Assembly (NCBI RefSeq): GCF_900291975.1
Contig: NZ_OMPN01000001.1
Span: forward strand, 434,001 to 498,000
Direction of reading: 5' to 3'
Length of the DNA stretch: 64,000 nt
DNA from: Agathobaculum massiliense
GTDB lineage: Bacteria > Bacillota > Clostridia > Oscillospirales > Butyricicoccaceae
The translations under genes were made by a program, and so were the position numbers. Every line of letters begins with the position of its first letter. Position 1 is the stretch's first letter. Positions 9,523 to 17,974 of this stretch are shown piece after piece. Below the pieces are notes generated by a model. The model worked only from the letters and a program-made list of their open reading frames with translations, did not search any database and was not told the origin of the DNA.

Positions 9523-10560
9523 CTATCTGCCGGAAACGATGCGCAAAATATCCTGTCCAGTCACATAGACCATCAGCGCAAGCAGCAGCATAAGCCCCGC
9601 CGCGTGGATATATCCCTCATATTTGGGCGGCACCGGCTTGCGGCGGACCGCCTCGATCAGCAGGAATACCAGCCGCCCTCCGTCCAGGGCGGGCAGCGGC
9701 AGCAGGTTCATCACACCGAGGTTGATGGAAATAAACGCCACCAACTGCAAAAACGCCGATATGCTGTATCTGGCTGTGCTCGCCATCACCTCTGCCACAC
9801 CGACCGGTCCGGAAAGCTGGTCCACGCCGACCTGTCCCGTTACCAGCATGCCAAGGCTCGACCAGACGAGCCGCGCGTAATTTACCGAGGTGCGCGCCGC
9901 CATATTCAGGTGCATGCCAATGCTGTTCGGCTGTTCCGCGAAGTTCAGCCCGATCAGCATGCGGCCGTCCTCCCCCTCTATCGCCGGCGCCAGCGTGACC
10001 GCGGGCAGCGTTATTTTCCGCCCATCCCGCCGCACAACGACCTCGTAGACCGTATCCGTGCCGCGAGCCAGCGCGGTTTCAAAATCGCCGCGCAGCAAAA
10101 TATGGTAGCCGTCCACCCGAAGGATCTCGTCCCCCGCCTGTAGGCCGCCCTCCGCTGCGGCGGTGCTTGCCGGATCCACGCTGTCAAGCGTGGAGACAAC
10201 ATAGCCCCCCTCCGGCCCGTTCGGCCGGATAACAGCAAGTACGATAAGGAAGCCGATCAGGAAATTCATCAGCGCGCCCGCCGCCACGATCAGCATGCGG
10301 CGCGGCAGGCTCGCCTTGCCGAACGCGCGCTCGTTTTCGCTCTCTCCGTCCTCTCCCTCCATCACACACGCGCCGCCGAACGGCAGGAGCTTTAAGCAGT
10401 ACAACGTGCCGTTATGCTGCTTTTTGAGCAGCGTCGGCCCCATACCGATCCAGAATTCATTTACCTGAACCCCGCCGCGCTTGGCGGTGATAAAATGGCC
10501 GAATTCATGCACAATGACCAGAATGCCGAACGCTAATATAGCCAGAATGATTTGCAGCAA
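9523..10560 (-). CDS. rseP: Site-2 zinc metalloprotease RseP
   Basis: A membrane-embedded protease that cleaves substrates within the bilayer, such as anti-sigma factors and signal peptide remnants. The 345 residues start with a transmembrane helix carrying HEFGH (residues 18-22, zinc ligands and catalytic Glu). A single PDZ domain follows (about 115-200, VDPASTAAAEGGLQAGDEIL). The C-terminal membrane part contains the third zinc-site motif NLLPLPALDGGR. The start is a TTG at 10560 with AAAGGAGA upstream; no ATG fits. It sits between dxr and ispG, the common clostridial order. Confidence 0.95.
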   Translation of the reverse strand: MLQIILAILAFGILVIVHEFGHFITAKRGGVQVNEFWIGMGPTLLKKQHNGTLYCLKLLPFGGACVMEGEDGESENERAFGKASLPRRMLIVAAGALMNFLIGFLIVLAVIRPNGPEGGYVVSTLDSVDPASTAAAEGGLQAGDEILRVDGYHILLRGDFETALARGTDTVYEVVVRRDGRKITLPAVTLAPAIEGEDGRMLIGLNFAEQPNSIGMHLNMAARTSVNYARLVWSSLGMLVTGQVGVDQLSGPVGVAEVMASTARYSISAFLQLVAFISINLGVMNLLPLPALDGGRLVFLLIEAVRRKPVPPKYEGYIHAAGLMLLLALMVYVTGQDILRIVSGR

Positions 10561-10581
10561 AGCAGTTCTCCTTTCAGCGGG

Positions 10582-11727
10582 TCAGATCGGGCTGTGCGCG
10601 AGTACCAGCTCGCGCGCGGCGGCATCCGCCGCAAGGACGCCGTCCAGTGTGAGTTCCTTTTGACAGGGAATCGCGTCCAGCGCCCGGGCGACGTTTTCCG
10701 CAATCTCGGCAAAGCCGAGCCTGCCCGCGAGGAACAGGCCGACCGCCGCCTCGTTCGCCCCGTTGAGTACCGCGCCGCGGTCGCCCTTTTGCGCCGCCGC
10801 ACGCTGGGCCAAGCCGAGCGCCGGAAACGCCTCGTAATCCGGCGCGAAAAAGGTCAGCTTTGCGGCCTCCGCCAAGCGCAGGCGCGGCACCTTGCAGGCC
10901 GCGCGTTGCGGCCAGGTCAGCGCGTATTGGATCGGCAGGCGCATATCCGGCAGTCCAAGCTGCGCGAGCACCGCGCCATCGTCAAACTCAACCGCAGAAT
11001 GCACGATGCTCTCGCGGTGGATCACGATTTCGATATCCTCCGGCGCCATGTCATACAGCCACATGGCTTCGATCAGCTCGAGCCCCTTATTCATCATGGT
11101 CGCGGAGTCAATGGTGATCTTCGCGCCCATCGACCAGTTAGGATGCGCGAGCGCCTGTTCTCTGGTCACATCCCGCATCTGCGCAGCGGTCCAGCCGAAA
11201 AATGGGCCGCCCGACGCAGTCAGGATGATTTTCGCCAGCCGGTTGCCCTGCGCCGCCTGCGCACACTGGAAAATCGCCGAATGCTCGGAATCCACTGGCA
11301 GGAGCTGCACGCCCTTTTCGCGCGCCGCGCGCATGACCAGCTCACCCGCACAGACCAGCGTCTCCTTGTTGGCCAGCGCAATGTCCTTGCCCGCGTCGAT
11401 GGCGGCAAGCGTGGGCAACAGGCCAACCATGCCGACCACTGCGGTCACGACCATATCCGCGCCGCTCTCCGCGGCGCAGGCGGTCAATCCCCCCATACCA
11501 GAGAGCACGCGGATATCCGTGTCCGCAAGTTTTATTTTCAGGTCGCGCGCCGCCGCCTCGTCAAATGCGCATACCATTTCAGGGTGCAGCGCGCGCGCCT
11601 GTTCCTCAAGTAAGTTTATGCGTTTATTCGTCGTCAATGCGACGACTTCAGCCCCAACCGACGGCAAAATATCGACAGTCTGCGTGCCGATCGAGCCGGT
11701 CGAGCCTAAAATCGCTATTTTTTTCAT
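10582..11727 (-). CDS. dxr: 1-deoxy-D-xylulose 5-phosphate reductoisomerase
   Basis: Dxr (IspC) converts DXP to methylerythritol 4-phosphate with NADPH, the committed step of the MEP pathway. The 381 residues show the NADPH-binding ILGSTGSIGTQTVD at the N-terminus and LANKETLVCAGELV. The metal/substrate site is VDSEHSAIFQC, and SGGPFFGWT and MNKGLELIEAMWL follow. A C-terminal helical domain completes the family length. AGGAGA precedes the ATG. It lies 21 bases before rseP. Confidence 0.97.
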   Translation of the reverse strand: MKKIAILGSTGSIGTQTVDILPSVGAEVVALTTNKRINLLEEQARALHPEMVCAFDEAAARDLKIKLADTDIRVLSGMGGLTACAAESGADMVVTAVVGMVGLLPTLAAIDAGKDIALANKETLVCAGELVMRAAREKGVQLLPVDSEHSAIFQCAQAAQGNRLAKIILTASGGPFFGWTAAQMRDVTREQALAHPNWSMGAKITIDSATMMNKGLELIEAMWLYDMAPEDIEIVIHRESIVHSAVEFDDGAVLAQLGLPDMRLPIQYALTWPQRAACKVPRLRLAEAAKLTFFAPDYEAFPALGLAQRAAAQKGDRGAVLNGANEAAVGLFLAGRLGFAEIAENVARALDAIPCQKELTLDGVLAADAAARELVLAHSPI

Positions 11728-11786
11728 TTCAACAGTCTCCTGTACGCGCCCCTGATGCGGCGCTTTGGCATCTTTCGGTCCTGCAC

Positions 11787-12605
11787 TTACCAGATCAGCC
11801 GGAACAGCATCTCCGCCATCGGCGCGACAAACAGCACGCTGTCGAACCGGTCGAGTACCCCGCCATGCCCTGGGAAGATATGGCCGTAATCCTTGATACC
11901 GGTCTGCCGTTTGATGACCGAGAAGGAAAGGTCCCCGATCTCGCCCAGCACCGCGCCCAGACCGCCAAGCACAGCCGCCGCCCAGACCGGCATATCCAGA
12001 TCGAGCAGGACATTCATCAGCAGCGCCGCAAGCATTACCAGAACCGCGCCGCCTATCACGCCGCCGATCGCGCCCTCAACCGTTTTTTTAGGGCTGACGA
12101 CCGGCGCGAGCCTGTGCTTGCCGAAAAGCATGCCGGAAAACAGCGCGCAGGTATCCGCGCCCCACGCGGCGAGCAGCGGCAGCAGCACGATGAACGGGCC
12201 GCTATGCTCCTCCATCTGGAAGATGCGCAGCAGGCTGAGCAGCAGGTAGGGTACCAGCAACGCGCCGAAAAAGGCCCACGGCACCTGCGAGGCGTTCATG
12301 CTGTCGTGAAAGCGCAGCAAAATCAGGAACGAGCCAACCAGCAGCAGGAACGCCAGACCACGCAGCGTCCAGTCCAGGGAAAACGGGGCCAATGACGAAT
12401 GCCCCGCTGCGAGTAGCAGCGACACCAAGCCGCATAAGATCAGCTCCAGCCGGTTATGCACCAGCTTAGTCGAACCAAGCACCTCATACGTTGCCAGCAC
12501 GCAAAGCGCGGCAAGCGCCGCTTCCAGCACAACAGGCGGGAACACATACAGCGCGAGCAGCACAAAAACAAAGCCGATCACGCCGAACAACACTCTTGCT
12601 TTCAT
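11787..12605 (-). CDS. cdsA: Phosphatidate cytidylyltransferase
   Basis: CdsA makes CDP-diacylglycerol from phosphatidic acid and CTP, feeding phospholipid synthesis at the membrane. The 272-residue protein is mostly hydrophobic with about eight predicted membrane helices. It carries the C-terminal signature as KRQTGIKDYGHIFPGHGGVLDRFDS, including the conserved GHGG and DRFDS residues. SPKKTVEGAIGG is the preceding conserved loop. It sits directly between uppS and dxr in the pyrH-polC operon. Confidence 0.96.
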   Translation of the reverse strand: MKARVLFGVIGFVFVLLALYVFPPVVLEAALAALCVLATYEVLGSTKLVHNRLELILCGLVSLLLAAGHSSLAPFSLDWTLRGLAFLLLVGSFLILLRFHDSMNASQVPWAFFGALLVPYLLLSLLRIFQMEEHSGPFIVLLPLLAAWGADTCALFSGMLFGKHRLAPVVSPKKTVEGAIGGVIGGAVLVMLAALLMNVLLDLDMPVWAAAVLGGLGAVLGEIGDLSFSVIKRQTGIKDYGHIFPGHGGVLDRFDSVLFVAPMAEMLFRLIW

Positions 12606-12629
12606 ATCCTTGCACCCCGAACTTTCGGT

Positions 12630-13382
12630 TTATACCCCGCCGAAGCGGCGGTTTCTCTTGTTAAATGCGTTGATCGCCGCATCCATATCCGCTGTTTTGA
12701 AATCCGGCCACAGCACATCCGTAAAATAATATTCCGAATAGGCGGATTGCCACAGCAGGAAATTCGAGGTCCTGACCTCGCCCGACGGCCGGATGATCAG
12801 ATCCGGATCCGGCATATGGGCGGTGTACAGATGTGCGCCGATCGTCTGCTCGGTGATATCCCCCGGCGCCAGCGCGCCGGCCTGAACCTCCCGCGCGATC
12901 GCGCGGACCGCGTTTTTGATTTCATCCCGTCCGCCGTAGTTGATGCACAGGGAGGCGGTCGCGGCATCCGGTCCCAGCCGGTCGGCGATCCCGTCCACCT
13001 CCCGTATCTGCGCGCGGATATCCTCCGGCAGCGGCGACAGGTCGCCGAGCACACGCACGGCCACGCCGCGCTGGAACATGGTTTCCGCCGCCTCTTTCAG
13101 ATAGGTGCGGAACAGGTTCATCAGCGCGTCCACCTCCTCCTGCGGGCGCTTCCAGTTCTCGGTGGAAAACGCATACACCGTGAAATACTGCACGCCGATA
13201 TCCTTGCAGTAGGTCGCGATCGTGCGAAAGGTTTCCGCGCCGACCTTATGCCCCGCCTGACGCGGCAGGCCGCGTTTTTTCGCCCAGCGCCCATTTCCAT
13301 CCATAATGACCGCGATATGGCGCGGTACCGGCCGGTCCGCCGGCACGGGCGCTCTTTTCCTTTTCCGTGTAAACAGGCCCAA
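12630..13382 (-). CDS. uppS: Undecaprenyl diphosphate synthase
   Basis: A cis-prenyltransferase that makes the C55 lipid carrier for cell-wall synthesis. The 250 residues contain HIAVIMDGNGRWAKKRG with the catalytic Asp, the YAFSTENWKRP region, and the C-terminal pattern DLIIRPSGEVRTSNFLLWQ and SEYYFTDVLWPDF. The start appears to be a TTG at 13382, preceded by GGGGGAAG. The next ATG in frame lies at the MDGNGRW motif and would remove essential residues. It follows frr after a 90-base gap with a strong hairpin and lies just before cdsA. Confidence 0.95.
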   Translation of the reverse strand: MGLFTRKRKRAPVPADRPVPRHIAVIMDGNGRWAKKRGLPRQAGHKVGAETFRTIATYCKDIGVQYFTVYAFSTENWKRPQEEVDALMNLFRTYLKEAAETMFQRGVAVRVLGDLSPLPEDIRAQIREVDGIADRLGPDAATASLCINYGGRDEIKNAVRAIAREVQAGALAPGDITEQTIGAHLYTAHMPDPDLIIRPSGEVRTSNFLLWQSAYSEYYFTDVLWPDFKTADMDAAINAFNKRNRRFGGV

Positions 13383-13402
13383 CTATACTTCCCCCATGCA
13401 AA

Positions 13403-13424
13403 GGGGCGGCGCTCCCGCCGCCCC
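13403..13424 (-). other. Intercistronic hairpin between frr and uppS
   Basis: A perfect 9-bp GC stem (13403-13411 with 13416-13424) encloses a 4-base loop in the 90-base frr-uppS gap. Only three U residues follow on the minus-strand transcript. It could be a weak terminator or attenuator that lowers downstream expression, or an RNA processing or stability element. Confidence 0.5.
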
Positions 13425-13471
13425 CACGTTATTTTCAGCTTTCCAGGGCAGGATGGTCCTCTTTCGAGACA

Positions 13472-14026
13472 TTACACTTCCGCCAGCTCCTTGGACTTCT
13501 TCGCGACCATACCGTCGATCTCCTTGACGTACTTATCGGTCAGCTTCTGCATTTTCTCCTCGCCCTCGTGCAGCTCGTCCTCGGTCATCTCGCTCTTTTT
13601 CTGCGCTGCCTTGAACTTTTCAATCGCGTCGCGCCGGATATTGCGCAGCGCGACCTTGGCTTCCTCGCCGGTCTTGGACACGCCCTTGATCAGCTCCTTA
13701 CGGCGCTCCTCTGTCAGCGGCGGGAAATTCAGCCGGATCTGCTTGCCATCGTTCTGGGGGTTGATGCCCAGGTCCGAGGTCTGGATCGCCTTTTCAATCG
13801 CCTTGAGAACCGAAGCGTCCCAGGGCTGGATCGAAAGCGAGCGCGGGTCGGGCGTCGCGATGGCCGCCACCTGGTTGAGCGGGGTCGGCGCGCCGTAATA
13901 CTCGACCGTGATCTTATCCAGCACCGCGGGATTGGCCCGTCCTGCGCGGACTGCGGCCAGCTCCTTTGCCAGCACGTCGAGCGTTTTCTTCATTTTTTCC
14001 TCATACGCAGTCAGTTGAGCTTTCAT
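13472..14026 (-). CDS. frr: Ribosome recycling factor
   Basis: Frr splits post-termination ribosomes together with EF-G. The 184 residues match the family length and the conserved patterns: an N-terminal helix ([26 protein letters not shown]), the [12 protein letters not shown] turn, [14 protein letters not shown], and the C-terminal helical part [37 protein letters not shown] lies inside the end of pyrH and the two genes are one base apart, suggesting coupled translation. Confidence 0.97.
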   Translation of the reverse strand: MKAQLTAYEEKMKKTLDVLAKELAAVRAGRANPAVLDKITVEYYGAPTPLNQVAAIATPDPRSLSIQPWDASVLKAIEKAIQTSDLGINPQNDGKQIRLNFPPLTEERRKELIKGVSKTGEEAKVALRNIRRDAIEKFKAAQKKSEMTEDELHEGEEKMQKLTDKYVKEIDGMVAKKSKELAEV

Positions 14027-14027
14027 T

Positions 14028-14750
14028 TTAATTTTCCTCCTCTACGATCGTGCCGATCTTTTCACCGCACACTGCACGGTAAATATTTTCCGGATCGGAA
14101 AGTGCAAACACCAAAATCGGAATGTGGTTATCCATGGAAAGCGAAGTTGCAGTGGTATCCATTACGCCCAAGCCCTGATTAAGCACATCCATGTAGGAAA
14201 GGTGGTCATATTTTTTTGCGTTCGGGTTTTTCGCCGGGTCGGAATCATACACACCGTCCACATTTTTGGCCAGCAGGATGACTTCCGCGCCGATTTCTGC
14301 CGCCCGCAGAACCGCCGCGGTGTCGGTCGAGAAAAATGGGTTGCCCGTGCCGCAGCCGAAAATGACCACGCGGCCTTTTTCCAAGTGGCGCGTCGCGCGC
14401 TGACGGATGTACGGCTCTGCGATGCGGTTCATCTCGATCGCGGTCTGCACGCGCACCGGCACGCCGCGCTGCTCGAGCGCGTCCGCCAGCGCAAGGGCGT
14501 TGATTGTGGTGGCCAGCATCCCCATATGGTCGGCGCGGGTGCGCTCCATCTTGCCGCCGCCGTCCTTGACGCCGCGCCAGAAGTTGCCGCCGCCTACTAC
14601 AACGCCGATCTCGCAACCCTGCTCGTTGCACTTCTTGATCACATCGCACACCGGTCCGATCACATCAAAATTCAGCCCGAAATGCTTGTCACCCGCAAGG
14701 GCTTCGCCGCTGATTTTGATCAGTACGCGTTTATATTTGTGTGCTTCCAT
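14028..14750 (-). CDS. pyrH: UMP kinase
   Basis: PyrH phosphorylates UMP to UDP in pyrimidine metabolism. The 240 residues belong to the amino acid kinase fold: [14 protein letters not shown] at the N-terminus, [11 protein letters not shown], the [17 protein letters not shown] segment and the C-terminal [11 protein letters not shown]. The ATG at 14750 is chosen because AGAGGAG lies eight bases upstream; a GTG at 14759 overlaps that site. It is the first gene of the long pyrH-polC operon. Confidence 0.97.
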   Translation of the reverse strand: MEAHKYKRVLIKISGEALAGDKHFGLNFDVIGPVCDVIKKCNEQGCEIGVVVGGGNFWRGVKDGGGKMERTRADHMGMLATTINALALADALEQRGVPVRVQTAIEMNRIAEPYIRQRATRHLEKGRVVIFGCGTGNPFFSTDTAAVLRAAEIGAEVILLAKNVDGVYDSDPAKNPNAKKYDHLSYMDVLNQGLGVMDTTATSLSMDNHIPILVFALSDPENIYRAVCGEKIGTIVEEEN

Positions 14751-14786
14751 ATTCCACACTCCTCTTGCTTCATTTTCCTGTTTTCT

Positions 14787-14815
14787 ATTCTACCCTATCA
14801 CGGCTCATTTTGCAA
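14787..14815 (-). promoter_or_regulatory. Promoter of the pyrH-polC operon
   Basis: On the minus strand TTGCAA (14815-14810) and TAGAAT (14792-14787) are 17 bases apart, about 37 bases before the pyrH start. The spacing and sequence fit a housekeeping sigma factor promoter for the operon. Confidence 0.7.
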
Positions 14816-14918
14816 AGGGTTTTAGCGATTTTCAATCGAAACCGCGAGCGGTGCGGCCGCTCCCCCACTTTCGGGCGGCGCCCCGACTTTTTGCTCCTCC
14901 CCCGTTCCGAAAAAGTGG

Positions 14919-14967
14919 TTGACAATCCCGTTTTTTCGTTGTATTATTGTATCATTAATTTAATACA
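14919..14967 (+). promoter_or_regulatory. Promoter and palindromic operator of the BceAB-like exporter
   Basis: TTGACA (14919-14924) and TATTAT (14942-14947) are 17 bases apart, a near-perfect sigma-A promoter. Immediately downstream a 20-base imperfect palindrome runs from TGTATCA (14948) to TAATACA (ending 14967), covering the expected transcription start. A further TGTATTA copy overlaps the -10. This arrangement looks like a repressor site, but no regulator gene lies next to the transporter. Confidence 0.65.
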
Positions 14968-14986
14968 TTGATATGGAGGTTTTTTT

Positions 14987-15751
14987 ATGCTGCTTACGGT
15001 GGATGGTTTGGTAAAGGAATATGTGACCCGCTTTGGCGGGCGCAGGGTGCCTGCGCTGCGCGGCGTCAGCTTCTCAGTGGAACAGGGCGAATTTGTTGCC
15101 GTAATGGGGGAAAGCGGCAGCGGCAAGACCACACTGCTCACCCTGCTCGCCGCGCTCGACCGACCGACGGATGGGCGGATCCTGCTCAATGGAGAGGATA
15201 TGGCCGCGATCCCCAGCCGCGCTCTCTCCGCCTTCCGGCGGGACCGGCTGGGCTTTATTTTCCAGGACTGCAACCTGCTGGACACGCTTTCTCTTCGGGA
15301 AAATATCGTTTTCCCGCTTGTGTTGGCGGGAACCGCCCGCAGCGAGATGGAAGCCCGCCTGCTTCCTCTGACCGGACGGCTGGGCATCACACCGCTGCTC
15401 GAAAAATTCCCGTACGAGGTATCCGGCGGCGAGCGCCAGCGCGCCGCAGCCGCCCGCGCGCTGATCACACGCCCCGACCTGCTCCTTGCGGATGAACCGA
15501 CCGGCGCGCTCGATTCCGGCTCGGCTGCGCAGCTGCTCGGCATGCTGGACGAATGTAACGCGGAGGGACAAACCACCGTCATGGTCACCCACAGTCTGGA
15601 CGCGGCGAGCCATGCCTCGCGCGTTTTATTCCTGCGCGACGGCCTGATTGCGGGCGAGGCGTGCCGAGAGGGGCTGGCGCGCGCGGACTTTTACCCCCGC
15701 CTTGCCGCCTGTCAGACCGCGCTGCAGCAGGGAGGTGTCCGTCTTGCGTAA
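14987..15751 (+). CDS. ABC exporter ATPase, BceA/MacB-like
   Basis: The nucleotide-binding subunit of an exporter of the peptide-antibiotic resistance or lipid-flipping type. The 254 residues contain Walker A GESGSGKTT (41-49), a Q-loop in FIFQDCNLL, the signature VSGGERQRAAAARAL and Walker B LLLADEPTGALD. The H-loop is VMVTHSLDAA. Insertions typical of the MacB/BceA group follow the Walker A region. GGAGG precedes the ATG at 14987. It overlaps the permease start by eight bases, so the two form one unit. Unlike most bceAB loci, no sensor kinase/response regulator pair is next to it. Confidence 0.9.
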   Translation: MLLTVDGLVKEYVTRFGGRRVPALRGVSFSVEQGEFVAVMGESGSGKTTLLTLLAALDRPTDGRILLNGEDMAAIPSRALSAFRRDRLGFIFQDCNLLDTLSLRENIVFPLVLAGTARSEMEARLLPLTGRLGITPLLEKFPYEVSGGERQRAAAARALITRPDLLLADEPTGALDSGSAAQLLGMLDECNAEGQTTVMVTHSLDAASHASRVLFLRDGLIAGEACREGLARADFYPRLAACQTALQQGGVRLA

Positions 15752-17153
15752 CACGCTGCTCCCCCGCCTCGCCCTGCGCGGCCTGTACGGAAACCGCCGC
15801 CTGTACCTGCCGTTCCTGCTTGCAACCGCTTTCATGGCAATGGTGTATTTTGTGATCGCCGCCTTTGTATATAACGAATCGTTCGGGCGGAGCATCCCGA
15901 ACGGCGGGAATATCCAAATCCTGATGAGCGTGGGGTATTTCCTGATGCCGGTCGTCCTCCTGCCGTTTCTGGTCTATATTTACAGCTACCTGCTCAAAAA
16001 CCGCAGCCGCGAGCTGGCCTTGTATGCCATTCTCGGGCTGGGCCGCCGCCATATCGCCGTAATCCTGCTGATTGAAAACACGCTCTGCTTTGCGCTGTGC
16101 ATCCTGCTGGGCGCTGGCGGCGGCGCGCTGGTCTGCCCACTCGTCTTTCGCGGCCTGCTGGCTGCGCTCGGCATCCCGTCCGGCATTGTCTGGGGCCTTT
16201 CTTTCCCACCCCTGCTCGCGACGGTCAAGGTTTTCGCCGCCTGCTTCGCCGTACTCGTTGTGATCGGCGTATGGCGGGCCGCACGTACCCAGCCCTGCTC
16301 ACTGCTGCGCGAACAGACCCAAGGGGAACGTCCCATGCGCGGCCGCCTGCTGGCCGCCATACTCGGCTCATCTTGTCTGTTCGCCGCATATTTTCTCTCC
16401 CTGACCAGCGGAAGAAGCGCCACGCTGGCCAGCTTCACGCTGGCACTGCTGCTAGTCATCCTCGGCACCTACGGCGTGTTCACCGGCGTCATCGCCGAGG
16501 TTTTGCGCCGCCTGCGCAAAGGGCCGCGCTTTTACACGGACGCTTCGGAATTTGTTGTCGTCTCCGGCCTGCAGCACCGGCTGCGCAAAAACGCGGCTGG
16601 GCTGGTTAATATCTGCCTGTTCGGCTGCGCCGCCCTGTTCACGCTTTGCTGCTCGCTCTGCGTCCTGTTCGGACAGGGTGCGGTGATCGCCCGCGTGGGG
16701 CAGACGATCACAAACAGCCAGTCCGGCATCAACTTTACCAACGTGACCGTGGAGGACATCACCATGATGTTCACCACGCTCGCCTTTCTCGGCGTCTTTT
16801 TCGTACTGGTTTTTTTGGCCTGCACCTCGCTGGTCCTATACTACAAGCAACTTTCCGAGGGCATGGAGGACGCCGGCCGCTTCCGCATCCTGCGCTCGAT
16901 CGGCCTGTCTGACGAAATGACGGTGCGCACAGCCCGCCGGCAGCTTCGCGTCGTATTCCTGCTGCCGCTGGGCGGGACCCTGCTGCACATTGCGTTCGCC
17001 ACGCCTTTCCTCTCCACCTTCATGGGTCTCATTTCGATCGACACGCCGCTGGTGCTGTACGGCAGCATCGCGCTTTCCATGCTGGTGTTCGCGCTGTTTT
17101 ACCTTATCTGCTACCAGATCACGATACGCGCCTATCTGCGCACGGTCGCATAG
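15744..17153 (+). CDS. ABC exporter permease, FtsX/BceB-like, compact form
   Basis: The membrane partner of the preceding ATPase. From the TTG at 15744, with GGAGG eight bases upstream and overlapping the ATPase end, it is 469 residues. A GTG at 15735 overlaps the ribosome site and is less likely. Ten hydrophobic segments can be counted, in the BceB arrangement: one, a three-helix FtsX unit, two more, then one, and a final FtsX-like unit beginning MMFTTLAFLGVFFVLVFLA. Classical BceB is about 640 residues because of a roughly 200-residue extracellular domain after helix 7. Here that loop is only about 35 residues (QGAVIARVGQTITNSQSG onward). The substrate is unknown. Confidence 0.85.
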   Translation: MRNTLLPRLALRGLYGNRRLYLPFLLATAFMAMVYFVIAAFVYNESFGRSIPNGGNIQILMSVGYFLMPVVLLPFLVYIYSYLLKNRSRELALYAILGLGRRHIAVILLIENTLCFALCILLGAGGGALVCPLVFRGLLAALGIPSGIVWGLSFPPLLATVKVFAACFAVLVVIGVWRAARTQPCSLLREQTQGERPMRGRLLAAILGSSCLFAAYFLSLTSGRSATLASFTLALLLVILGTYGVFTGVIAEVLRRLRKGPRFYTDASEFVVVSGLQHRLRKNAAGLVNICLFGCAALFTLCCSLCVLFGQGAVIARVGQTITNSQSGINFTNVTVEDITMMFTTLAFLGVFFVLVFLACTSLVLYYKQLSEGMEDAGRFRILRSIGLSDEMTVRTARRQLRVVFLLPLGGTLLHIAFATPFLSTFMGLISIDTPLVLYGSIALSMLVFALFYLICYQITIRAYLRTVA

Positions 17154-17157
17154 GAAA

Positions 17158-17184
17158 ACGCACCCCAGCCAAACTGGGGTGCGT
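17158..17184. terminator. Bidirectional terminator between the exporter and ecsC genes
   Basis: An 11-bp perfect stem (17158-17168 with 17174-17184, 5-base loop CCAAA) lies between the convergent permease and EcsC-family genes. It is followed on the plus strand by a T-rich tract after a short gap and on the minus strand by TTTTCC. Confidence 0.75.
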
Positions 17185-17188
17185 CCGC

Positions 17189-17959
17189 TTATTTTTCCCT
17201 GTTCTCCTGTTCGAGCAGCCAGCGCCGCTCGTATGCCCGTGCAGCACAGGCCGTGACGCGCCGGTAGACCGGAACATTCCGCAAACCGCCCGCCAGGCCG
17301 ACCAGCGGCAGCCCCTGCACGAACTTTGCCGTGAGCATCTCCTCCGCAAGCCGTCCGGCCGCCGCGTCCATACATTCCTCCAAAGAGGGTAAGGCGCCGC
17401 CAGCCGCCACCGCCTCCGCGGACGCCGCAAACCGCTCGCGCTCCTCTCCCTTGCTGAGCGAAGCCGCGACCAACAGGAGCAGGTAGCGGCGCTCCCTGTC
17501 GCTGTGACAATCAAAGCCATAGCTAAGCGCGATACGGTAAAGCCCGCGCAGCAGACCGCCGAGGAACAAGGGGATATCCGGCAGGCCGATCCCCAGCACG
17601 CCCAGCGCCGCGCCCTCCGCCAGAGCGACGCCCGTACCGCCCCGCACAGCCGACCGCGCGCCGCGGCGCAAACGGCGCAGCCGCGCCCCTGTCGCTTTCG
17701 TCCGCACTGCGGCGGCATACTGCTCATAGCGTCCGCAGAGCTGGTCGGCGTCATAAGTTTTGCCGATCAGCCCTTCCCCCTTTTCAAACACCAGCCGGAA
17801 CCCCTTGCAGAACGCCAGTTCCAGCTTGCCGCGCAGGCCGTCCGGTATCTTGTCCTGTACGGTGGCAAAAACAGACGGCTTTGCTTTTTCATACCGTGCC
17901 GCCGCGCGTTTTTCCTGCTTTTCCAAGCGTTCCAGCCGCCTGCGTCCCGCTCTTTCCAC
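17189..17959 (-). CDS. EcsC-family protein
   Basis: A 256-residue protein with the EcsC-family pattern: a basic N-terminal helix (LERLEKQEKRAAARYEKAK), a central hydrophobic glycine-rich segment (GGTGVALAEGAALGVLGIGLPDIPLFLGGLLRG) and a C-terminal KFVQGLPLVGLAGGLRN-type segment. EcsC was named from the Bacillus ecs transporter locus, but the biochemical role of the family is not settled. The only usable start seen is a GTG at 17959 with no clear ribosome site, 15 bases after the malic enzyme stop. It is probably expressed by read-through from that gene. Confidence 0.75.
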   Translation of the reverse strand: MERAGRRRLERLEKQEKRAAARYEKAKPSVFATVQDKIPDGLRGKLELAFCKGFRLVFEKGEGLIGKTYDADQLCGRYEQYAAAVRTKATGARLRRLRRGARSAVRGGTGVALAEGAALGVLGIGLPDIPLFLGGLLRGLYRIALSYGFDCHSDRERRYLLLLVAASLSKGEERERFAASAEAVAAGGALPSLEECMDAAAGRLAEEMLTAKFVQGLPLVGLAGGLRNVPVYRRVTACAARAYERRWLLEQENREK

Positions 17960-17974
17960 GCGTGATTACGCCGT

